Shown in pieces: positions 7,111-13,839 of a DNA stretch of 13,839 nt (positions are counted from its first letter, which is position 1; every line of letters starts with the position of its first letter). The notes beneath the pieces were generated by a model, which was not told the DNA's origin, made no database searches, and saw nothing but the letters and a program-made list of their open reading frames with translations. Location: the NCBI GenBank assembly GCA_022447335.1, contig JAKVCF010000055.1, forward strand, positions 1 to 13,839, written 5' to 3'. Both the position numbers and the translations under genes were made by a program. Source of the stretch: Planctomycetota bacterium. GTDB taxonomy: Bacteria > Planctomycetota > UBA1135.

Positions 7111-9707
7111 CGGTGGTTACATCCTTCATGCTGTGGCCGAGATTCCAGGAAAGGGTTTTGCTCGCCACGCGCTACAGCTCGTAAGCGCGCTGCAGGCTCG
7201 AATTCGGGGCGTTGTGCCAGCGCTTTGTCCGCAAGTCTCTCTGCCTTTTCTGGCTCGAGCATTTCGTAGAGCGTCTCGCCATAAGCGACCAGAATCCATG
7301 GTGTTTGCCAATTCAAATCCTCTACTAGTGGCGCAAGGAAGTCATGCGCCCATTCGACCTCACGCTTGCGCACAGCTGAGTAACCAAAGCTTTCAGCTAG
7401 GAAGCGAAGGATTTGTGATTCGGGATACTGGCGGCAGAGTGCGAGTAGATCGTCAAGGACATTTTTATTCAGGTCGATCTTTTCCTCACGTGGGACGACT
7501 TGTGTGTCTTTAAGCGAGTAGACCTGACAGCCCTCGTGCAAGCCGAGCGCCCAAGTTAAGGACCCCTTTTGTCCTAGTCGACCTAGGACGGATGAGGCGC
7601 GCTTCGATGGCCGGACCTCTTCGGCGCGGAAAGGTGCTGTGGCAGAGAGGGCGAGAGCTATTGGCGGAAGAGGGCCGGCCAGTAGATCGGCGAATAGCTC
7701 GGATTCATCGTGCTCGATATCAGCGCGCAGCAGATCGATATCACTTATTGGGCTGAGCGGCAAACCGCGATCGCGCAGTTGAGCATGCACTCGGAGTCGA
7801 AGGGCATTATCCGAGACTGTATCTTGCGTTTCTTTGTTTGTACGCTGTGCAACGATCACGATGCTTGGTGTAAAGAAGCTGTGCGGGACCACATAGACTT
7901 TAGCTGGGTTTCCTACAGCACTGCTCAGGCGGTCGGCCACTGAGCGGGTAAGCCCCGGGACGGCGCGTCGTGGATCAAGCACGACCGCGATTAGACCGCC
8001 AGGCTTAATCTTGGCTGCTGTCTGGCGTAGTGCAGCACTGCGTAGAGTTCGTGCGCGCTGTGGATCCCAGAGACCAGACTCGCGCAGAAGGATGAAGTCG
8101 AACTGGCCTTTGGCCCGCGAGGCTGTCGAAGTCAGGCTGTCAAAGCGCATGCCAGTCCATTCAGGGGTAAACCCCCATGCCAAACTTGCGAGCTCAGGCG
8201 GGTCGACTGCGAGATGCACTTCATTGGCGCCAGCTTCACGTAGTGCGGCGACTGTTCCAGCATGTGGCACTCCCACGAGCAGGCTGCGCTTAGGGTCGTT
8301 TTGCGCGAAGAGGAGTGGGAAGAGTGCATCGACTTCCCAGCCGAGCGACTCATCGGCATTCGGTGTGAGCTGGTTGCGCCCGTCGTACAGCTGGTAGCTG
8401 CCGTCCAAGCTAGGTGTATCGCGCTCGATCACGCGCACATAGGCAGAGGAAGTTGTGTGCTGCGCATTTACACCGTCGTTATTGCGCGCGACTTTGTAGT
8501 TGTAGAGGTCGTAGAAGGGGCGTCCAGTTCCGGGCGTATTAGGTGGGCCTATTGCAAACCACAGGCCGATGACAATTGCGGCACATATGGGGCCGCTGAT
8601 CATTCGCCCAGCGCCCAGCGCTAAGGTGCCTGCAGCAATTAGCAGGGTGGCGAAGGTGATAGCTGGGAAGGAGTCGGCGAACTGAGGAAGGAGAGCCAAG
8701 CTGCTCACCATCACGCCGATCGACGCGCTGATTAGAAGCAAGCCCAACTGTATTGGCCAACGGCCGTCCTTATTATCAATGCCAGCTGATGCGCGCAACG
8801 CAGCGGAGAGGGCTATCACTGGAAAGGCGGCTAGCACAAGCGTCAGCCACGGCACGTAGAGATCGTCGATCTCGGTTAGGCGGTCATTCCGATCGAGTAG
8901 GTTGAGCAGCTTGTCCGATCCGACGAGGGGGGCAAACTCGGAGGGAGTGGCTAGCCGATCGGTGGTTAGCGCGGTACGTCGGAAGCCGATCGCTGCCGCA
9001 CAGGCCAGAAGGGATCCGCCTACCCAGCGCACTTTTTTCCCGTCGGCAATACTGGCGCCGAGAGTCCACCAGCCTAGTGCAAAAGCGGCTCCGATTGCGA
9101 CGGCGCGCCGCGTGTCCTGCAGAACGCTCTCCGAGTCGAAGACCGTGGTCATTGGGCGCATCGCAATCCAAAGCATGCCGGCCGCGATGCTGATAGCAAC
9201 CAGCGCGACGCGATCGGTTATCGGTGTTACTTGGATTTTTTCATCTTGTATTACAGCCGCTGGGGGCGGCCACAAGATGCCAAAAATCATTAGTGCGTAG
9301 AGCCATGGACCAGTGCCGAATCCGGCGGCGATTAAGCCGAAGAAAAAGCCGATAGGAAGAGCGGCTCCGCTCGGGCCCAGTCCTGTAAGAGCCTGGCCGA
9401 AACGTCGGCCAACGATGACAAGCGGCATGATCAAGCCAAGCATTAAGCAGGCGGCTGCGAGTCGCGGCGTTGTCGGGAGGATCCACGCCGCTAGGCCCAG
9501 TGTGGCAGCTGAGGCTAGATGCAATGAGGCGAATAGGCCTGGGCGCGCCATGCCCACCCCGAACCCGAGTGCGACTATGCAGCTAGCAAGCAGTACATCT
9601 GCTTGTGATCCACCCAGAGCCGAGCCGGCAGCATCGGCAAGGCCTGCTAGCACGATGGTGAGCGCAAAGGAATAGCCGGCGAAACGGAAGGTGCGGACGA
9701 AGGGCAC
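7107..9707 (-). CDS. Multi-pass membrane protein fused to a degenerate spermidine-synthase-like domain
   Basis: The protein has 866 residues in three parts. Residues 1 to about 388 are strongly hydrophobic, with about 11-13 predicted membrane helices (for example 13-31, 37-55, 82-100, 115-145, 286-304, 319-341, 351-386). Residues 400 to about 622 resemble the spermidine/spermine synthase fold: a YDGRNQ strand region, SLLVGVPHAG at 475-484 where the SAM/dcSAM-binding glycine loop belongs, D502 as the acidic residue ending the next strand, and FDFILL at 536-541. The usual GGGDG loop, the YHE histidine region and the catalytic Asp after the YDVII strand are absent or changed, so polyamine synthesis looks unlikely. 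Residues 745-850 are helical and TPR-like. It resembles the fused membrane/spermidine-synthase proteins common in environmental bacteria, whose function is mostly unknown. The start is GTG 9707, 16 bases after the methyltransferase stop, with no Shine-Dalgarno. The two genes probably form an operon. Confidence 0.85.
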   Translation of the reverse strand: MPFVRTFRFAGYSFALTIVLAGLADAAGSALGGSQADVLLASCIVALGFGVGMARPGLFASLHLASAATLGLAAWILPTTPRLAAACLMLGLIMPLVIVGRRFGQALTGLGPSGAALPIGFFFGLIAAGFGTGPWLYALMIFGILWPPPAAVIQDEKIQVTPITDRVALVAISIAAGMLWIAMRPMTTVFDSESVLQDTRRAVAIGAAFALGWWTLGASIADGKKVRWVGGSLLACAAAIGFRRTALTTDRLATPSEFAPLVGSDKLLNLLDRNDRLTEIDDLYVPWLTLVLAAFPVIALSAALRASAGIDNKDGRWPIQLGLLLISASIGVMVSSLALLPQFADSFPAITFATLLIAAGTLALGAGRMISGPICAAIVIGLWFAIGPPNTPGTGRPFYDLYNYKVARNNDGVNAQHTTSSAYVRVIERDTPSLDGSYQLYDGRNQLTPNADESLGWEVDALFPLLFAQNDPKRSLLVGVPHAGTVAALREAGANEVHLAVDPPELASLAWGFTPEWTGMRFDSLTSTASRAKGQFDFILLRESGLWDPQRARTLRSAALRQTAAKIKPGGLIAVVLDPRRAVPGLTRSVADRLSSAVGNPAKVYVVPHSFFTPSIVIVAQRTNKETQDTVSDNALRLRVHAQLRDRGLPLSPISDIDLLRADIEHDESELFADLLAGPLPPIALALSATAPFRAEEVRPSKRASSVLGRLGQKGSLTWALGLHEGCQVYSLKDTQVVPREEKIDLNKNVLDDLLALCRQYPESQILRFLAESFGYSAVRKREVEWAHDFLAPLVEDLNWQTPWILVAYGETLYEMLEPEKAERLADKALAQRPEFEPAARLRAVARGEQNPFLESRPQHEGCNHR

Positions 9708-9723
9708 GATAGGCGGGAGGGGT

Positions 9724-10389
9724 TTAGTTAGCGTGGAGAATTAGCAGAACGTTCTCAGACAAAACCGGGAAGACTTGCCGAGCGCGCACTAGTTTCCAAC
9801 CTGCTTGCGCAGCTTCTGCGGCGAGCTGTTTGCGTGGGATGGCTTCGCGCAGTTTGCGTGTCGGCAGGCCCAGACTTGCGCGCAGGTGGCGGAAGCGATT
9901 TTTCCAGTCCCAACCAGGGTAGTAAGCAACGACGGCGCGTGGTGCAATCTGCCGAAAAGCGCGTAATGCAGCAATGCGCTGATCACGACCATAGTGCTGC
10001 ATCAAGCGTAGGGACAAGATACAAGCGTCTTCCTGCAGAGCTAGTGGTGGGGTGAATAGATCGCCGACTACTTCCCAGCCCGGATCGTGCTTGCTGCGGC
10101 AGACTTTAAGCATCTCGGCGCTTGCGTCGAGGTGGCAGACCTGTGCGCCGGCAGCGCGAATTGCCGCAGTAAAGCGTCCGGTTCCGGCTGGTAAATCGAA
10201 CACGCGCACGGGCATGCTGCCGCCAGCGCACTCGGTCAGTGCAGCAACGACGGCTCGCTCGACCTGACGGTTGTTCATGCGTCGAATCGGGCCGTGATAT
10301 CGAAGGTCGTAGTCCTGAGCTACCTGCGATTGGTGGTAGGCTTCGGTCCACTTTTCCGCTGGCATCGGGATACGGTACCCTCGCCGCAT
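9724..10389 (-). CDS. Class I SAM-dependent methyltransferase
   Basis: This is a 221-residue soluble protein with a Rossmann methyltransferase core. Motif I is DLPAGTGRF at 65-73. The acidic residue closing strand 2 is D88 (CHLDAS), and the strand 4 region ILSLRLMQHY is followed by a helix and VVAYYP. The N-terminal AEAYHQ-like region ending in QDYDLRYHGP, with the DLPxGTGRF motif, matches a broad family of small methyltransferases often found near envelope or lipopolysaccharide genes. No substrate can be assigned. Start: ATG 10389 shares a CATG palindrome with the mutY start on the other strand. A second in-frame ATG at 10365 (residue 9, MPAEKW) would shorten the protein to 213 residues and free some upstream DNA. 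GAGG lies 13 bases before that codon, which is rather far. It is followed after 16 bases by the membrane/spermidine-synthase-like gene, probably in one transcript. No promoter is recognisable. Confidence 0.88.
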   Translation of the reverse strand: MRRGYRIPMPAEKWTEAYHQSQVAQDYDLRYHGPIRRMNNRQVERAVVAALTECAGGSMPVRVFDLPAGTGRFTAAIRAAGAQVCHLDASAEMLKVCRSKHDPGWEVVGDLFTPPLALQEDACILSLRLMQHYGRDQRIAALRAFRQIAPRAVVAYYPGWDWKNRFRHLRASLGLPTRKLREAIPRKQLAAEAAQAGWKLVRARQVFPVLSENVLLILHAN

Positions 10390-10390
10390 G
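10387..10390. other. Divergent start-start overlap (CATG)
   Basis: The palindrome CATG contains the mutY ATG (10388-10390, plus) and the methyltransferase ATG (10389-10387, minus). If both starts are right there is no 5' non-coding DNA, and each promoter lies inside the other gene. Moving the methyltransferase start to 10365 would leave 22 bases between the two. I could not pick a convincing -35/-10 pair for either direction. Confidence 0.7.
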
Positions 10391-11458
10391 ACAGGCCAGC
10401 CTGGGAAACGTGCGGTCGAGCAGCTGTTGAGCTGGTTCGAACGGCAGCAGCGTGCATTGCCGTGGCGCAGTGCACCTGCGGGCCAGCGTGCGTTATACGC
10501 AGTCTGGGTTTCGGAGATTATGCTCCAGCAGACTCGGGTCGATGTAGTCGGCCCTTACTTCGCGGCCTGGATGAACCGCTTTCCAACGGTCGAGATGCTT
10601 GCGGAAGCTGAGGAAGCCGAAGTGCTCCGCCATTGGGCCGGGCTAGGCTATTACCGACGGGCACGCTTTCTCCACCGTGCTGCTCAGGAGCTGGTCGCTG
10701 CGGGCGCGCGGGGGCAAAGCGGGCCAGGTTGGCCGCAGACCGCAGCCGAGTGGAAGAAGTTGTCGGGAGTGGGCGAATATACGGCCGCTGCCGTGGCCTC
10801 ACTTGCCTTGGGAGAAGCCGCGCCCGTAGTTGACGGGAATGTCAAGCGCGTCGCTGCGCGATTTAATGCCTTGAAGCTAGCGAGCGACGACCGGGCCCTT
10901 CATCGCGCGGCCGAGGAATGGATGGCGGAGGCGATGACTATTCTGCCCGAGGGCGGAGAGCCCGGGGCGTGGAATGAGGCAGTCATGGAGCTGGGAGCCA
11001 CCCTGTGCAGTCCACGCAGCCCCGGTTGTGGAATTTGCCCACTGGAAGATAGTTGCAAAGTCAACGAAATGGTGGCGTCGGGAGCCGTCGCGCTGGTTGA
11101 GGGCTATCCACTTGCGCCGAAGCCGACGGAGTGGAAGGAGTTGGAGCTCATTTATGGCCTAGCCCGGGCGCCGGACTCGAACAAAGTGTTGCTGGTGCAA
11201 CGGTTAGAGGGCTGGAATCCCGGCCTTTGGGAGCCGCCCAGCCTTATCGGCACAGGTGAGGCCGCTGAGGCCTGGAAGGCGTCGGGAGCGCCCGGCAGCT
11301 TAGGCGAAGAGCTTGGCGTCGTGCGGCACACCATCACCCGGCACAAAATCACGGCTCGTGTCTATCGTTTGGAAATGCTGAAGGATGCGACCTATCAAGA
11401 TCCATCACTCGTAGGGTTGACTGGGCTAGCCAAGAAGATCCTGCGCCGCTGGGTATGA
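10388..11458 (+). CDS. mutY: A/G-specific adenine DNA glycosylase MutY
   Basis: This 356-residue base-excision repair enzyme removes adenine mispaired with 8-oxoguanine (or G), the last defence against GC-to-TA mutation from oxidative damage. The HhH-GPD domain shows ALPWR near the N-terminus, catalytic E43 in WVSEIMLQQTR, the hairpin SGVGEYTAAAVA from S126, and catalytic D149 in VVDGNVKRV. The 4Fe-4S loop is C207, C214, C217, C223, spaced C-x6-C-x2-C-x5-C exactly as in MutY. The C-terminal part, from about residue 250, is the NUDIX-like 8-oxoG-reading domain (LLVQRLEGWNPGLWEPP). Its recognition loop reads HTITRHKI, where many MutY have an FSH loop. Length is normal for the family. ATG 10388 gives the expected short leader before the LLSWFERQQRALPWR block; no good Shine-Dalgarno precedes it. 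The stop is 33 bases before the next plus-strand gene, in the same frame. Confidence 0.96.
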   Translation: MTGQPGKRAVEQLLSWFERQQRALPWRSAPAGQRALYAVWVSEIMLQQTRVDVVGPYFAAWMNRFPTVEMLAEAEEAEVLRHWAGLGYYRRARFLHRAAQELVAAGARGQSGPGWPQTAAEWKKLSGVGEYTAAAVASLALGEAAPVVDGNVKRVAARFNALKLASDDRALHRAAEEWMAEAMTILPEGGEPGAWNEAVMELGATLCSPRSPGCGICPLEDSCKVNEMVASGAVALVEGYPLAPKPTEWKELELIYGLARAPDSNKVLLVQRLEGWNPGLWEPPSLIGTGEAAEAWKASGAPGSLGEELGVVRHTITRHKITARVYRLEMLKDATYQDPSLVGLTGLAKKILRRWV

Positions 11459-11468
11459 TCCCCGGCTT

Positions 11469-11483
11469 GCCCGAGCTACGGGC
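11469..11483 (+). promoter_or_regulatory. Small GC-rich hairpin ahead of the DUF5916 gene
   Basis: GCCCG (11469-11473) and CGGGC (11479-11483) form a perfect 5-bp stem with a 5-base loop (AGCTA) in the 33-base gap after mutY, ending 8 bases before ATG 11492. No T-tract follows, so it is a poor intrinsic terminator. It occupies the place of a ribosome binding site and could affect initiation, or be chance. Confidence 0.25.
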
Positions 11484-11491
11484 GTCCCTCA

Positions 11492-13666
11492 ATGATTGCC
11501 GCGTTGCTCGTTTTTCCCCTGCTCCAGCAGGAGGCGCCGGATCTCCTTCCAGATGGCAGGACTCGTCCTGCCGTCAAGATCCCGACTCTCGAGGCGCCGG
11601 AGGGCGGCGAGTGGGGGATTCACTTGGACGGCTTTCTTGACGAGGGGGTTTGGGCTCAAGCCGTTGTCATCGATGGCTTTGAGGAAGTCGAGCCTTATGA
11701 AGGGCGCTCTGCGGATCCGAAGACCGAGATCCTGATGTGGCGCACCGGGACTCACCTCTACATAGGGGTGAATTTTCACGAGCCAGATCCCTCTGCGATG
11801 GTGTTGCAGAATCAGCACCGCGATGCATTTCTCAACGACGATGATCGCTTGCAGTTTGTAGTCGATACATTTGGGCAAAGCCCCACGGCATACTTTTTTC
11901 AGCTGTCGGCGGCCGGCTCGCGCGGCGATGCACTGCTTGGTGACAACGGCACGCGTTTCAATAAGCAGTGGGATACTTACTGGGAGGCGCGTGCTCGTGT
12001 TCAAGAAGATCGATGGACGGCCGAAATTGTCATCCCTTTCCGCAGCTTAGCGAGCAATGAAAGCGGAGTTTGGCGAGCGAACTTCGAGCGCTATCGAGGC
12101 GCGACGCGGACGCGCTATCGTTGGACTTCAGCGCGTCGTGAATATCGTTACTTCAACTTAGTCAATGGCGGGACTTTGACCGGCATGGACGACGTTGAGC
12201 AGGGCTTGGGCGTTACAGCCACTCCATACTTCAAGGTAAAGCGCTTCGATGAACATAGTGGCTCGCGTGACTGGCAGACTGGGTTTGGTGGCGAGGTCAA
12301 CTGGTGGATCACGCCACAGCTCAAAATGTCATTAACTGCGAATACTGATTTTGCAGAGACCGAAGTTGACGATCGGCGCATCAACCTATCTCAATATTCC
12401 CTATTCTTTCCGGAGAAGCGTGACTTCTTCCTCGAAGATGCGAATCTCTTTGAGTTTGGTTTGCCGCGTAGTAACAGCTTGCTGCCCTTCTATAGTCGGC
12501 GGATTGGCTTGGTGGGTGGGGAAGAGGTCGATGTCGAGGCCGGGGCTCGTCTTTCGGGTCGTGTTGGCCCCTGGGATTTGGGCTTACTTGCGGTTAGAAC
12601 CGGACAAGAAAATATCGATGGCGAGGTCGTTCCCGAGGGCGAAGCTTTTGTTATGCGGCCAAGCTATAACTTCAGCAATCGTGTCGCAGTTGGTGGTTTA
12701 TTGACTTACGGGAACCCAGCGACTGCAGAAAGTAATCTCGTCACCGGTCTAGACACTCGCTTTAACGACAATCTTTTTGGAGGAGAGTTCGATCTATCCG
12801 CCTTTGCAGTGCGCTCGGAAGATGAGGCAGACAGTGCGGAAGGTGTGGCTGCTGGCGTGCGCGCCAGCCTGCGAACAAGCAACTGGCAATATTCGACACA
12901 GTTTTTTCTTGCCGGGGATGAATTCAATCCAGGACTTGGTTTCGTGCAGCGCCCCGGGCAGTCGAACTGGAGTAACTCAATTTCCTTTGAGCCGCGACCG
13001 AAGGACCCGAGCTCAAGTGTGCGAAAGTACACGTTTTCATTGAACCCTTCCGGCTGGTTTGAGGGAAGCTGGGAGCTCATGGCTCATAGTATTCGCTTGC
13101 AGTTTTTGGGGATTGAGTGGCATAGCGGCGACAAGCTTGAGCTTGACGTGCGCTATGCGGGCGACCGTGTGACCGATGACGACTTCGACCCCGGCGGTGT
13201 ATTCGTTGGCGCGGATTTTTACGATTTCGTTGACTACTCGATCGAGTTTGAGAGCTCTGAAGCCCGTGCTCTGGCGCTGACTGTTGATGTGCGGAGTGGT
13301 CAGTGGTACGACGGCGATCGAACGCGCTACGACTTGGGCCTGAACTGGCGTCCAAGTCCAACACTTTCGCTCGATCTTGAGTATGAAGAGACCGCGGCTA
13401 GCTTGGCCAGCGGAGATTTTGCTACGCGTGTTGTGGAGTTGGGCGCCAATCTTTATGCGAGCCCGGCGTTGAGCTGGCAGAACGTCATTCAAGTCGACAA
13501 TGAGTCAGATGAGCTAGGTTGGCAAAGTCGCTTGCGCTTCATCCATCGGGATGGGCAAGAGCTTTTCTTGGTCGCTAACCTCGGCTGGATCGAGCGTTAT
13601 GAAGATTCGATCGTGCCTACTGAGCGCGACATGGCTCTCAAGCTAGTTTATTCTGTGCGTCTGTGA
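11492..13666 (+). CDS. CBM9-like / DUF5916 outer-membrane beta-barrel protein
   Basis: The protein has 724 residues. The first 11 or 12 form a short hydrophobic leader (MIAALLVFPLLQ) that could be a minimal signal peptide, though it lacks the usual Lys/Arg. Residues about 41-200 form a carbohydrate-binding-family-9-like beta domain (LDGFLDEGVWAQA, LYIGVNFHEPD, DDRLQFVVDTF, WTAEIVIPFRSL). From about 235 to the end the sequence alternates like transmembrane beta-strands. It contains FFPEKRDFFLEDANLFEFG from F305 and FYSRRIGL, which are hallmarks of DUF5916, and ends in LVYSVRL, like a closing barrel strand. The likely place is the outer membrane; the ligand is unknown, and sugar binding is only suggested by the fold name. 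ATG 11492 is the first start after the in-frame mutY stop, without Shine-Dalgarno. Its TGA overlaps the GTG of the next gene. The barrel and domain calls come from motifs and strand patterning. Confidence 0.88.
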   Translation: MIAALLVFPLLQQEAPDLLPDGRTRPAVKIPTLEAPEGGEWGIHLDGFLDEGVWAQAVVIDGFEEVEPYEGRSADPKTEILMWRTGTHLYIGVNFHEPDPSAMVLQNQHRDAFLNDDDRLQFVVDTFGQSPTAYFFQLSAAGSRGDALLGDNGTRFNKQWDTYWEARARVQEDRWTAEIVIPFRSLASNESGVWRANFERYRGATRTRYRWTSARREYRYFNLVNGGTLTGMDDVEQGLGVTATPYFKVKRFDEHSGSRDWQTGFGGEVNWWITPQLKMSLTANTDFAETEVDDRRINLSQYSLFFPEKRDFFLEDANLFEFGLPRSNSLLPFYSRRIGLVGGEEVDVEAGARLSGRVGPWDLGLLAVRTGQENIDGEVVPEGEAFVMRPSYNFSNRVAVGGLLTYGNPATAESNLVTGLDTRFNDNLFGGEFDLSAFAVRSEDEADSAEGVAAGVRASLRTSNWQYSTQFFLAGDEFNPGLGFVQRPGQSNWSNSISFEPRPKDPSSSVRKYTFSLNPSGWFEGSWELMAHSIRLQFLGIEWHSGDKLELDVRYAGDRVTDDDFDPGGVFVGADFYDFVDYSIEFESSEARALALTVDVRSGQWYDGDRTRYDLGLNWRPSPTLSLDLEYEETAASLASGDFATRVVELGANLYASPALSWQNVIQVDNESDELGWQSRLRFIHRDGQELFLVANLGWIERYEDSIVPTERDMALKLVYSVRL

Positions 13667-13839
13667 CGATACAGGCTGTCCGTCCCTCACTCTCTTCGCT
13701 GCTGCTGATTGCGGCTTTGTGCGTGGTGGTCGCAGCTTGGGTTCGCGGTGGCAACGAAGCGTGGGTGGCGCCAGCCCCCGATTTCGTTGAGGCGGGTTAC
13801 ATCGAGGCGGATGCGTTAACCAGCTTTGAGCCGGACGGC
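13663..13839 (+). CDS. Unrecognised membrane-anchored or secreted protein, N-terminal 59 residues (cut by window edge)
   Basis: A frame opens with GTG 13663-13665, overlapping the preceding TGA as GTGA, and stays open to the last base (59 codons). The product starts MTIQAVRPSLSSLLLIAALC and continues VVVAAWVRGG. A short N-region with one Arg, then about 18 hydrophobic residues (roughly 11-27), then RGG, looks like a single membrane anchor or an uncleaved signal sequence. After it come APAPDF and an acidic stretch, the start of an exported domain. I do not recognise the family. The overlap suggests translational coupling with the DUF5916 protein and perhaps a shared envelope role. There is no Shine-Dalgarno. 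The main doubt is the start codon, because the frame has no other evidence than its anchor-like sequence and junction. Confidence 0.6.
   Translation, partial: MTIQAVRPSLSSLLLIAALCVVVAAWVRGGNEAWVAPAPDFVEAGYIEADALTSFEPDG

Noticed and set aside
6980..7513. Plus-strand frame crossing the addA end into the opposing gene, possible small gene at the junction
   Set aside because: It covers the conserved AddA nuclease end in another frame and then runs antisense to the membrane-protein gene; the translation shows no motif.
7571..7589. Perfect 7-bp inverted repeat (GTCCTAG / CTAGGAC, 5-base loop)
   Set aside because: It lies inside the membrane-protein coding sequence, no T-tract follows on either strand, and about one such repeat is expected by chance for each loop size in a window this long.
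10371..10382. GGTACC palindrome as an operator in the divergent junction
   Set aside because: Only six bases are symmetric; the flanks GGGATAC and CTCGCCG do not pair, so there is no support for a regulator site.
11455..11640. ATGA overlap at the mutY stop opening a 61-codon frame
   Set aside because: The junction looks like coupling, but the frame runs into the DUF5916 gene in the wrong frame and its translation is not protein-like; ATG 11492 gives the conserved product.

Overview
This is a compact bacterial chromosomal segment, moderately GC-rich, from a probably Gram-negative (diderm) organism. The diderm inference rests on the protein at 11492-13666, whose N-terminal carbohydrate-binding-9-like domain and DUF5916-type beta-barrel are known mainly from Bacteroidota, Gemmatimonadota, Acidobacteriota and Planctomycetota. 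The phylum cannot be fixed from this window. Gene starts mostly lack a Shine-Dalgarno sequence, and there is no insertion sequence, prophage, CRISPR array, tRNA or rRNA. No gap between genes exceeds about 33 bases, so there is no long non-coding stretch to describe.

Layout: (1) 2-301 (+), the C-terminal end of an RluA-family 23S rRNA pseudouridine synthase. (2) 311-3496 and 3493-7110 (+), addB and addA, the two subunits of an AddAB helicase-nuclease for double-strand-break end processing. They overlap by 4 bases, and addA has a TTG start with a good Shine-Dalgarno. (3) 9707-7107 and 10389-9724 (-), a two-gene minus-strand block: a class I SAM methyltransferase, then a large protein with about a dozen membrane helices, a degenerate spermidine-synthase-like domain and a helical C-terminus. 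(4) 10388-11458 (+), mutY, an A/G-specific adenine glycosylase. (5) 11492-13666 (+), the CBM9-like/DUF5916 outer-membrane protein. (6) 13663-13839 (+), the start of an unrecognised membrane-anchored protein cut by the window edge.

How they work together: AddAB resects broken DNA ends to load RecA, and MutY removes A mispaired with 8-oxoguanine, so two DNA-maintenance units flank the minus-strand pair. That pair is fitted between them without spare DNA. Its 3' stop overlaps the addA stop in a TTAA palindrome, and its 5' start overlaps the mutY start in a CATG palindrome. The pair's function is unknown, and the membrane protein has lost residues expected for polyamine synthesis. Nothing in the window is clearly a new defence or mobile system. 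The least explained parts are the membrane/spermidine-synthase-like protein with its methyltransferase partner, and the truncated membrane-anchored gene at the right edge.
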